Below are positions 32,194 through 41,890 of a DNA stretch of 64,000 nucleotides, in pieces. The notes beneath the pieces are model-generated. The model was not told the origin of the DNA, made no database searches, and worked only from the letters and a program-made list of their open reading frames with translations. Numbering within the stretch: the stretch's first letter is position 1; each line of letters starts with the position of its first letter. The stretch spans positions 5,332,001 to 5,396,000 of the forward strand of contig JAEUWY010000005.1 of the NCBI GenBank assembly GCA_022059125.1, written 5' to 3'. The position numbers and the translations under genes are program-made. Source of the stretch: Corynespora cassiicola. Its lineage: Eukaryota; Ascomycota; Dothideomycetes; Pleosporales; Corynesporascaceae.

Positions 32194-33374
32194 GGGAGAT
32201 TGGTGCGTTTGATCTGTCTGATCTATTTATATTGAGAAGCTGACAAGTTTGGGATGCTGGTGTAAGGAAAGGGACCGGACTGAATACGTGGGGATAGGCA
32301 ACCAGCGCATAGGAGCCCAATATTTGTGTCCAGAGATTGCCAGTTTCTTCCTATGGCTTCCTGATTTGAAACTGATTAGCTTCTAGATCCCGCGGGAAAT
32401 TAGAGACTGAAACTCAGCCCGTATACTGGACGAAAGCCCCTCTGCTACAAACAGATTCTAGCTTATACTATATATAGAAAGATTTCGAACCGTGTGTAGT
32501 ACCAAATCAGATTACACAAGTAAGCATTTTCAATCAGTCGAAGATATTTCTGTATCATTCATACTAACATGTCAACTAGGTTGGGTGATAGAAGCGCATA
32601 TAGCGTGCTGCAGAAAAGAGGCGCATGAGAGACACGAAAAGGTTTCGGGAAATACGACTCTACTGGGATTTCCAGACTCAAGCCGTCAGACTTAAGCTTT
32701 CACAAGCAGCTTGTGTTGACTGATTGGGGTTTTGAATATATTGATGCTTAGACGGTGTTGTTGCCATCTACGCAGTGTCTCCACTCAGTTCTAGTCTAGA
32801 CGGAACGATGTGATTTTCGTACAACACGCGAGTCAGGCATAACCGTCAAGACGCACAAAAGCTGCGACCCAAAAACCCGACAGATGCAGTTTTTTCTCAG
32901 TAGACGCCGGCATCACCGCTTTACTATCCAAGTAGCGATCGTCACCTGCACAATGCATTGTATAAAAAGACCGTTGGGGCGGGCCGCCCACGACCCTGAG
33001 CTTTGCGTCAGCGAGTAAGTCCCTCTACCAAGTCCCCGCTTCCGGAAAATCCTCCGCTGGTCGGAACCCTGCGGCCGCGCAAAACAGCAACAAAGATGGG
33101 AGAGAAAACGGCCCTGTTCGCAGTGGGGCCGCTGTAAAATTGGGTAGGATCTACTGTTATGCTCCCAGAGCATTGGTATCGCGTACGTGGTATGTCTTAC
33201 AAAAGGCACGCTCTCGCGCACTCGTAGGAAACTCCTCGCTAAAAACCTTCAGAATTGCACGACAAAGAAAAAAAGAGAAAAAGGCCTGCCACTATCCATA
33301 TCCGCACGTTGTCTCATACTGGACATTAAACGTAAACGATAAATCCTTCCCAAATTCTTTGCAAAGACAAACGC
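32194..33374. other. intergenic, no gene recognised
   Basis: About 1.2 kb. Short frames only. A CCGCGG with an adjacent AAATTA half (32390-32401) resembles the motif of the sugar cluster but is not next to any start codon seen here. Confidence 0.45.
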
Positions 33375-34496
33375 CTACTGCCAGGGCTGATTCTCGTGGT
33401 ATCTTGCAAACCGAATCTCAGAAGAAGACATGCTCTCTCTCTCCGCCGCCGGGCTATCCGCTGTCGCTGAAGACTCGGCAAGAATCTCCTTGCCGCTCTC
33501 CGACTGGCTCACCATACTCCCCCTCCGCCGGCTGTGGCTCGAAATATGAAACTCTGTCGTCTTGACGACGGACGAGTTCTGTGGCTTAAGGGCATCTACA
33601 TCATCCTTGCCGCTGCCGACATGCACCTCATATTGCGTGTTCTGATCGGCATTGGGTGCCATGGACCGCCTGTTCCCGGTAGTGCCCTTGAGTGTGCCGA
33701 GGGCCATTCCGCCCTCCGTGTGTGGCCCCGTGCGGCTATGCGAGTATGCGCTTCCAGTCCGGGCGTTCCGCGTGAGCTCAACGAGGCGGTTGAGGATGCT
33801 AAATTCGAGCTTGAGCTTGATGCTGTAGACGAGTGGCTTCCAACCAGTCTGGATGTCGAACAGGTTGGCGAATTCGAGGCCTAGAATGGTAAAGTCGAGC
33901 AGGATGACGAGGAGGTTGACAAAGATCAGATGGTTCATGACCTTGACGGTGCCACTGTTGCGCAACGTGCGCTCCAACTTGAGCAGGCGAGTCGTCTCCC
34001 AGACGTAGAGTCCCGAGATGATAAGTTCCTGCACAAAAAATACGCTCAACTGTATTTTCTCATAGATGGAGTAGGGCTTCTCGTAGGGCTTGGGGTTGTT
34101 GGAGTTGGCACCGTATACCAAGACGATCACCGGGATGTGGAGCCAAAGCGCGTTGACGATGATCATGATCAGCACCGCTCGGAGCTTCGTCTTGTTGTGC
34201 ATGACAAGGTGCAATCGTGAGTACAGAACCACCGACTGGCCGGTGATCATGGTACACCATCCGATGAGAATGAGGGTCGCAAACAGGTGGGCATTTTCGG
34301 TGAGCTTCAGGTGCATGAGCAGGTAGCCCGTTGCGTTGAAGGCAATGCCCCATGTCGAAACGAGGAAACTCCAAAAGTACAGGCCTTTTGGCCGCTTGAA
34401 GGTGTTCAGGACGAGTACATTGAGTTCGATGAAGTTGTAGTACGCTGTGCAAAGAAAGACCAAGATGATGGCTTGTCGGGTGTTAATGGCGGCCAT
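33375..34496 (-). CDS. DUF7703-type seven-helix integral membrane protein
   Basis: Minus strand, single exon, 373 aa. It starts MAAINTRQAIILVFLCTAYYNFIELN and has seven predicted helices, including YFWSFLVSTWGIAFNATGYLL, LFATLILIGWCTMITGQSVVLYSRLHLV and VFFVQELIISGLYVWETTRLLK, with KLKLEFSILNRLVELTR after the last. This is the layout of a large fungal family of unknown function (DUF7703), sometimes compared with seven-helix receptors. The C-terminal 110 residues are Ser-rich and hydrophilic, as expected of a cytosolic tail. The frame is open upstream to 34571, but the ATG at 34496 matches the start of the first conserved helix. Confidence 0.82.
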   Translation of the reverse strand: MAAINTRQAIILVFLCTAYYNFIELNVLVLNTFKRPKGLYFWSFLVSTWGIAFNATGYLLMHLKLTENAHLFATLILIGWCTMITGQSVVLYSRLHLVMHNKTKLRAVLIMIIVNALWLHIPVIVLVYGANSNNPKPYEKPYSIYEKIQLSVFFVQELIISGLYVWETTRLLKLERTLRNSGTVKVMNHLIFVNLLVILLDFTILGLEFANLFDIQTGWKPLVYSIKLKLEFSILNRLVELTRNARTGSAYSHSRTGPHTEGGMALGTLKGTTGNRRSMAPNADQNTQYEVHVGSGKDDVDALKPQNSSVVKTTEFHISSHSRRRGSMVSQSESGKEILAESSATADSPAAERESMSSSEIRFARYHENQPWQ

Positions 34497-35871
34497 GGTG
34501 GCACTGGAGCAGTGCGAAGCATGTGGTTGACCATATGAAAGGCGGAACGGCCCTATAGTTTGATCTTGCACACAGCATGGCTCTCTTGGGCTGACATTGA
34601 ACAGAGGGGCGCCTCGTTTCTGCGGAAAGGGGCCAGAGTCGGTCCTTTACGGTTGCTGTTCAATGCAGTAGCAGCGTACACGACGGGCGGTGTTCTAGCT
34701 GCAGCGGGGGGCGATTGCCCGGTTCGCGCAGGCGGATAGGTTGTTCTTGCGGGCGGCTCGCCTGGCATCCGTACGGGGGTTCTCCTTACGTAGGCCCCAG
34801 CGAGCCAAGGAATATCATCTGCCGGTTTAACTTGACCAGCGAACCGTCCCTGGGTGATCCAGGATGCAGGGCAGGCTCGGCAGCTCAACCACCAGTCGCT
34901 TGCGGTTTCCTGCGCCTTGATATGCAGCGAGCCTACGCGAGGTCAAAAACGCAAATGTACAGTAGCTCGACGGCCATGGGATGTATTGCTGCCCGAAGAA
35001 GGTAGGCGATTTGGTCGATTGACTTTGGAGCGAGAAGAGGCAGTAGGCATGGCCGTCGGAGAGGCCAACAGCACCCCTCATGGGGGCCCTGAGACTAACT
35101 GGGGACGCGCCCCAAACGACTTCGATCATTCCATGCGGCAGCGGGTGGCCTCGCACTACATGTTAGTGTCTGCTCCTCGGTGCTATACAAGAAACGCCGC
35201 GGTCGAGGCGTATACTTGATGGTACCTAGGGTGGGCATTCGTACCTCGCACGACACCAAAGCAGGAACAGGATCCCCACGACCTGGGCCCAGGTGGTTCG
35301 TGCAAATATTGACTTTGGCACCACGTGCGGAGAAGGTGACTGTTAAGGACAGTCGATGATGAAAGCTTCGAAAATGCTTCGGTCCGTCTCCACCGCCGGC
35401 TCGGCTCCATGCGGGGAGCTCCCGCCAAGCTTGCATGCCATTGGGTCTAGGCTGGTGATGTCCGCCATCTCGTACAGGAGGTTGGCCATTACGGTACCGT
35501 TTCATATCTGAGATTCGCGCTGGACCCCAATCATACGATGCGGAGGCCATGACCAAGGCTCGCATCCGCCACAATACCCCGGAAAAGCGCTCGAAAACAT
35601 CGGGGCGGTGCCTTGCGAAGCCCCCCCCCAGCAGGCCTGCCGTGCGAGACTACCGTCACCTTGGCCTACATACAGCCGGCCGCGAAGCCATCGTCGGTAA
35701 TGACGGAGCCCACGGGCATTTCCGCGATATTTCTCGTGCATTGGCGACAGGCATCGTCATGGCAAGTCGTGAAATTCGTCGAGTATTAAGTTTGGCGTGT
35801 CCCGTCCTCTGCACGTAACGATCGGCAAGTTTCGGACGTTCCAGAGTACCCTCGCCTGTCTTCTCGTCACC
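34497..35871. other. intergenic, no gene recognised
   Basis: 1.37 kb between the DUF7703 start (minus) and the lactonase start (plus), so it contains two divergent promoters. Frames such as 34854-35219 (plus) and 35095-35574 (minus) overlap on opposite strands and carry no domain. CCGCGG, found at the sugar cluster promoters, is absent just upstream of the lactonase. Confidence 0.5.
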
Positions 35872-37403
35872 ATGCCAGCTACGACCGAGGTCCTCGCTGG
35901 GCTTCTGCTCAGTGCAACTGCTCCGTGGAGCGTTCTAGCACACGAGGTTCCTGCTTCTGCTCAGATCATCGACCAGCGCGTCTTCAATGTGCTGGACTTT
36001 GTGCCGCCGCCGGCTGAGGCGAACGACTCGACGGTACGTCTTGGCCCTGCCCAATTAATCTAATGTCCATCGAATTGACGACGTTGCAGGTCTTTGTCTG
36101 GCCTGGCGTGACCCAAGAGTCGCTAACCGCCAAACCATTCCACATTTACGACCCCGAGTTTTATGATGTGATTGGAGCAGACCCTTCCCTGACACTGATT
36201 GCGACTTCTGATACTGATCCCATCTTCCATGAGGCTGTGACATGGTAGGCGAACTCTATTCTTCACTTGCAGCGACTGCCTCTAATGCAATTCCTTGAAA
36301 CAACAGGTACCCTGCTCGGGATGAAGTGTTCTTCGTCCAGAATGCGGGTGCTCCTGCCGCAGGAACTGGTCTGAACAAGTCTTCCATAATTCAGAAGATT
36401 TCTCTCGCCGACGCAGAGGCTGTCCGTCAGGGCACTCTTGCGGCCGCACCCGTGACCGTAGTCAACACGTCAAATCCACAGGTCATCAACCCTAACGGTT
36501 CGTGGTCCAAATCAAAGCTTAAAGAGTGGTTCGCTGATCAGCAGCAGGTGGCACCAACTGGAAGGGACAGATCATCTTTGCTGGCGAGGGTCAGGGTGAT
36601 GACATTACGTCTGCCTTGTATGTGATGAATCCCGAGGCTCCGTACGAGACAAAGAGTAAGTACCAAGTGGACCGGGAAGGCTTTGAGCTAACTTGAGGAT
36701 AGCCCTCATCAACAACTACTTCGGCCGTCAGTTCAACTCGCTGAACGACTTGGTCGTTTCTCCACGCAACGGCGAACTCTACTTCACTGATACCCTCTAC
36801 GGCTATCTCCAGGATTTCCGCCCTGTCCCCGGACTTCGCAACCAGGTCTATCGCTACAACTTTGAGACTGGTGCCATTAGAGTTGTTGCTGATGATTTCA
36901 CGCTGCCCAATGGTCAGTAGTATTAGAAATCTTATCGCGCATTTGCTTACGCTAGACAGGCATCACCATCTCTCCTGATGGCACCAAGGCCTATGTGACC
37001 GATACTGGCATTGCTCTTGGCTTCTACGGTCGTAACCTGTCTTCTCCTGCATCTGTCTACTCTTTTGACGTTGCCGAAGATGGAACGTGGCAAAACCGCA
37101 AGACGTTCGCCTATGTCGCCTCCTTTATCCCTGACGGTATGTTTCAGTGAATTGAGGATCCGCAATCTGGAAACGTCGACTGACTTGAATGCAGGTGTGC
37201 ATACCGACTCTGTAGGTCGCGTCTACGCGGGCTGTGGCGATGGCGTCCACGTGTGGAACCCCTCTGGCAAGCTCATCGGCAAGATTTATACAGGCACCAC
37301 CGCCGCCAACTTTCAGTTTACTGGTAACGGTCGTATGATCATTACCGGGCAAACCAAGCTGTTTTACGCTACACTGGCTGCGTCTGGCGCCCCCATTGCT
37401 TGA
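35872..37403 (+). CDS. SMP-30/gluconolactonase-like secreted lactonohydrolase
   Basis: Seven exons: 35872-36033, 36090-36244, 36307-36497, 36548-36655, 36703-36912, 36960-37136 and 37195-37403; introns 47-62 nt; 403 aa. The signal peptide MPATTEVLAGLLLSATAPWSVLA is followed by a six-bladed propeller of the SMP-30/gluconolactonase/LRE type: FVQNAG, the metal-site words NSLNDLVV and FTDTLYGY, LPNG then ITISPDGTKAYVTDTG, and HTDSVGRVYAGCGDGVHVW. Fungal relatives open aldono- or other lactones outside the cell. Exon 3 ends at an atypical GTTCGT donor, chosen because it restores NPNG then GTNWKGQIIFAGEGQG. It converges on the GH43 gene (281 bp between stops) and may belong with the sugar cluster, but its promoter lacks the shared motif. 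Confidence 0.87.
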
Positions 37404-37684
37404 GAAAAGTGGATGAGCAGCAAATAAACAAACCCAAAATGGAGAACCCGAGTGGCTGTCGATCCAGTATATAGATAATATCTAATATTTATTCGCTCAT
37501 GACGATTATGGAGATATTCGACTGGAAAATCTCCGTCAAAAATGTTTTCTGCACTAAAATTGCCACGTCTGCAGTGACCTGGTCTTGATAGAGGTGGATC
37601 TAGATCTAAACCCAACGCCAAGAGCCACAAATCTACCCACCGAGATCTCATCTCCAGAGCGGGTCCAGTCTCCAAATTACGGAG

Positions 37685-39339
37685 TTATGAAAAGTTTTCT
37701 ACTCCAAAGTCTCCAAATGCGACGCCGCATGTCCCATCTCCGTCCTTCTCGCCGTGAGTAAACACGCCAAAAATAGGCCCCGTCATCTCCCTCGCGGCCA
37801 GCCGCCTCGTCTCGCAGACACCAGCCTCGATCCACTCGCATCCACGCACGTCCAGCCTTGCCAAGAAGCGATACTCCGTGGCGGACCCGAGCACGCGGAA
37901 CTGCACCACTGGCAAATCACCCCGCGGGCCGAGGAGCGGCGTCCGCCTTGTTTCGTCCAGGCCACTGACTCGATCAACCGCGTGGAACTCGAGCTCTCCC
38001 GTTCCGAAAACGAAAGCGACCGAGGCGTGCCGAAGGTGGTCTTTGTAGACGGCAAGGCCAGCTTTGATGCCGCTTCCCGCGGGTGCGGCCGTGGCGGTGA
38101 GGTTGATGGAGGCAGTGGCGGTACAGTCCAGGGAGCGCTGGCGGCGGCCGATAAAAGTGCTCGTATCCGTGGGCGTGGAGAGGGTGTTTTTGCTGGGGAA
38201 AAGGGTGAATTCGCCCACTTCTGCGGAGGGGAGATTATATTTGGAGAAATCTATGTTTCGGATGAAAAGGTCTTCGACCCGTGGTGGAGATTTCCATGAT
38301 GGTGTAGTTGACCAGGTACAGTTAGCAGAAACCGCTTCAAAGGCCATCTCTGGCTGAGCGATGGCCGGCCAGCCTCCCTCGGGCCAGTCGACGGATGTGA
38401 GAAATGTCTCTCGGCCAAGTGGCTGGCACGTCTTTTCGTCTCGCACGCCCAATGCCACTGCCCACCAATTGCCGTTGCCGTCTTGGAAGAGTTCGCCATG
38501 ACCCAGGTTCTGGATGTAAGTCTTCTTGCCCTTGGCAGTGAGTATAGGGTTGTGTTCGTAGCTTTCATATGGACCCCAGATGTTCCTAGAACGAGCAATG
38601 GAGAGCATGTGGTTTTCGAAAGTTCCACCCTCGGCCGCAACAAGATAGTACCATCCATCTTTTTTGTATATATGGGGACCTTCGGTGTCGTATCGCGCAT
38701 AACCACCCCAGATCTCCTTGCTCTCTGATAATGGCCGACCAGACGTGACATCGATTTCGAACTGGGTAATAGTACATGACGGCTGCCCCACGTGTCCCTC
38801 TATCATGGAGCAGCCTTGATAATAGACTCGATTGTCGTCATCAAAGAATAGGCTCGGGTCGATGCCTATGAACGGTACGCATATGGGCTGACTCCAATTA
38901 TTGCTGTAAATGTCTGTTGTCCAAATGATAAAATTTGACAGCTCAACAGGCTCTATACTTGTCGTGTTGGTGCATACAATGTAAAATGTTCCACGGTGGT
39001 GGCGGATCGTCGGTGCAAATAAACCTCCAGACCCAACCATCTGAAACCCCGTATCGAGAGGCATGATCTTGTGAGTAGCTTGGCAGATATTGAGTTGGTC
39101 CCGCCGATTGAATGCATTTCCTGTGGCGATGGGGTTAGCACTGCTCGGCATGGCAATCATTGCCCAGGCATACCAATATGTGTCCATTTCTTCAAATCTA
39201 CCGATGCATAGATAGGAAGACCAGGAAACATATGAAAGGTGGATGTCACAAGATAGAATACGCCATCCACGTGACAGACAGATGGATCCGGGGAGAAACC
39301 GGGGATGATGGGATTTTGGTACTCTACCAACGATGACAT
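37685..39339 (-). CDS. GH43 family glycosidase (beta-xylosidase type), intracellular
   Basis: Minus strand, exons 39174-39339 and 37685-39120, intron 39121-39173 (GTATGC...ACAG), 533 aa. The five-bladed GH43 domain shows its catalytic triad: Asp18 in GFSPDPS (base), Asp near 140 in GIDPSLFF (pKa modulator) and Glu near 201 in TEGPHIY (acid). Words such as SGGLFAPTIRHHRGTFYIV and GHGELFQDGNGNWWAVALG fit the beta-xylosidase / alpha-arabinofuranosidase group, and the last about 190 residues fit its C-terminal beta-sandwich. There is no signal peptide at MSSLVEYQNP, so it should work in the cytosol on imported oligosaccharides. The promoter carries three tandem CCGCGG sites. The exact substrate (xylo- or arabino-oligosaccharide) is not readable. 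Confidence 0.9.
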
Positions 39340-39483
39340 GTTTAGACAAGGTTGATTACTGGTAAAATGAAGCTCTGGTCGTCTATGCCTTCTGAGTCTC
39401 AAACTTTATAAACATTTTCTTGTGGGCATGATCTTGCGATTTCAAGTCGCTTGCCGAGGTTCAACCGTGAGAGGCCAGTTTCA

Positions 39484-39511
39484 CCGCGGCAAATCCGCGG
39501 CAAATCCGCGG
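39484..39511. promoter_or_regulatory. three tandem CCGCGG palindromes, 11-bp period, GH43 promoter
   Basis: CCGCGG at 39484-39489, 39495-39500 and 39506-39511, each followed by CAAAT or GATCG, i.e. an 11-bp unit repeated. They lie 145-172 bp upstream of the GH43 start codon. CCGCGG contains two CGG half-sites back to back, the form many Zn2Cys6 dimers bind; the 11-bp step puts the sites on the same DNA face. Binding by the neighbouring regulator is inference. Confidence 0.6.
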
Positions 39512-39752
39512 ATCGGCAAAATTGTGCTGCAGATATAGACTCCACCCAAGAAGCACTAATTCAAGTCTAAGTCCGGAGTCAGACAATTGGAGCCGATTGT
39601 TTGATAGACGCCAGTCTAGCTGTCGATATGTTCAATTTTGTAGAATGAACCCGAGTGTTCACATCTACAAGAACTTGGCGATACTGTTGGATTTCAATTC
39701 CCCAACCCGGCCGTTGAAATCTTGTTATGAAGCAATGATTTAATCCTTTACC

Positions 39753-41525
39753 TTATTTGTTTAACTCGTCTGAAGCTTTGGAGTCTAGTCGCGACAGTGT
39801 ATCCAAGAGTTGCGTCAGGTACGATCTCGACCGCTTCTGAATGCTCTCGTTGTCTGCATTCTCCGAAATCTCGAGCAATACGATGCCGACTCGGCGAAGT
39901 TTCTCCACCTATGTTCGGCTTCAGTCTTGAAGATAGCCGCAAAACTTCACTCGACTTACCATTGGTTCCCCTTGGATTTGGATCACAACAAACGGTGCCA
40001 TGCGCAGCCCCTGAAGGAAGTCATGGGCAATAGCCAATTTCCTCATCATCAATGTCAGTTTCTGATCACTGAGGCCCATAATTCCAACCAGCCCTCCGTT
40101 GATGGCCTCCTGCATGAGAATGAGGTGAATACAATGGAAGAACGATTCGATAGAACAAAATTGTATCCCGGGAGCCATTTTTTGGTACTCGACGATGCCC
40201 CCAGCTTCGACTTGCTTCGCATGCTCCAACCAGGACGGCAAATCGTCCATGGCGCCTACAAAGTCCAGGTAATGCTGAGTAAGTCGCATTTTTTCTGCTC
40301 CATTTTCTTGTTGGAATCCAAGGCCATTAGTTCGAATGTAATCCTTCATGGCAATGAAGAGTGTAGTCGCGGCACAAAAAACGCGTCGTCCCAAATCGTA
40401 CCCTGTGAAAAGTTGTTGCTCAGACACGCCTTGATAACCGCTCCGATTCACATCCAGCATTGGTTGGTCTGTTTCCCCAATAAATTTCAGGGTAAGCTCA
40501 CCATCAAAGAGGCTCTCGTGGAGAAGAACGACGCGGTTCTTCATCATGGCAGCTGCCTGGTCCGACAAGTACATGTGCCAGAACAAACGGCGCAATATCT
40601 GCCCTTCCATTGGTGGGCTTGCTTTAATGGTGTCTTCATCGTACAATCGCATGCGTCGGGCGAGCAGTGCTGCTTGGCTGAGGATGTGCCATGCCAGACC
40701 GGTTTTACCCATCTCATGCTGTAGCGCAAAGGATTGCAGCATCCTGATGGCCAAAGAAGTGGAATCGGGATATTCAAGGTCGTAATCTTCATACAACCTC
40801 AGCGTATTTCTGGAAGCATCCAGGAAAGGCCTCAATATATCGTGTTTGTATGCCAAGATGGCCTTGGGTATAGCAGCGGCCACGGAAGCACATACAGAGG
40901 TGAGTACCGCAAAAGAACGCATTCGATCTATACGCTGTGGATCGTCTCCCGCGTCAAATATCGGCGACGCCGACTCATTTGAAAAGAAATAAGTAACAGC
41001 TTCTCGTAGACCCAGCTCGTGGAATATCGGAGCCATGCAAAACATGTAGCGCATGCAGATATGGATGCATTCGTCTGCAATCTCCAGTAGGGTCAGGGAC
41101 GGTAAGGCGTTTTTGACCCTGGCTATTAACGTTCTCCAGATAAGTTCCACTCCTGACGTATCGTACGAGCCTATGGTGACGCGCTCCGAGCCGGGGGAGG
41201 TTATCATGTGTGGCACGATCCACGGCGACACATTGGGCGTTGTTGACGGCACACGGTCTGGGGTAGAGGCAACGAGACTGGATTGAGAACATGATGCACC
41301 CGAGTCGATGGTAATGTGGGTAGCGTAGCGAGCAGTCTCGTCCGGTATATGCTCAGTTGCCGGTGCATGTGCAAGTGCTTGTCGCGCGCGAGCAGGCTTG
41401 GGGCCCCGCTTTCTGGGTTTGGAGTATTGGCAGTCGAGTCTGGAGACGGTGCAGGTGCCGCATGGCTGGGTGCCATCACATTTCACCTTGCGCCGTTTAC
41501 ATGCGTCACAGGCATTGCGCAGCAT
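39753..41525 (-). CDS. Zn2Cys6 transcription factor of the sugar cluster
   Basis: Minus strand, exons 39960-41525 and 39753-39908, intron 39909-39959 (GTAAGT...ATAG), 573 aa. Residues 1-35 form a perfect binuclear zinc cluster, CDACKRRKVKCDGTQPCGTC followed by x6-Cys (C-x2-C-x6-C-x5-C-x2-C-x6-C), then a basic linker (RKRGPKPARARQ). The middle (about 130-480) is the fungal-specific regulatory domain, with SFALQHEMGKTGLAWHILSQ and RLFWHMYLSDQAAAM. The architecture resembles regulators of sugar and starch/maltose genes. The reading frame is open upstream to an ATG at 41666, but that extension runs through the palindrome at 41580-41601, so the ATG at 41525, directly before the zinc cluster, is preferred. 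It lies between the GH43 and GH3 genes, all on the same strand. Confidence 0.88.
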
Positions 41526-41579
41526 TTCCGTAATCGTTCGGCGAAATTCGACAGACGAGGGCCAGGTAGTATTTAGGTA

Positions 41580-41601
41580 TAATTTCTCCGCGGGGAAATT
41601 A
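41580..41601. promoter_or_regulatory. 22-bp near-palindrome with CCGCGG core, regulator promoter
   Basis: The core CCGCGG at 41588-41593 is flanked on both sides by the same AT-rich half (AATTTC on the left, GAAATT on the right) with one central mismatch. It lies about 55 bp upstream of the regulator ATG and shares the AATT-N-TCCGCGG half with sites in the GH3/transporter promoter. Likely an autoregulatory operator; inference. Confidence 0.6.
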
Positions 41602-41890
41602 CCCGTCGCCCCCGGCGTTGGCCCGAGACGGCACTCGGCACCGAAGCCATTCCAGCACGATGTCATCTGACTGCGCGGAGCTAGTTACAGGACTACGTCG
41701 GGAGCCTCCAAGAGTTCTCACTTGAATCATGTCTTGTTGTTTGCGGGCATCAAAGCTTCAAATGTTGGTCACGGCAAAGAACGCATCTTGACAGAAACAG
41801 AGAGGTACATGCCTCGGCAAGTTGGATCATGAGCCATGCTGATATAAGCTACGATACTTCCTCGCGAACCAACAACTTGGGCCTAGACAC

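Noticed and set aside
32390..32401. CCGCGG with AAATTA half, similar to the sugar-cluster motif
   Set aside because: Not near a start codon and the spacing differs by one base; probably chance. CCGCGG also occurs in GC-rich coding DNA (for example 37922, 51891).
41526..41666. 47-codon N-terminal extension of the Zn2Cys6 regulator
   Set aside because: It would turn the palindromic regulatory site into coding sequence and has no conserved features; the later ATG is next to the zinc cluster.
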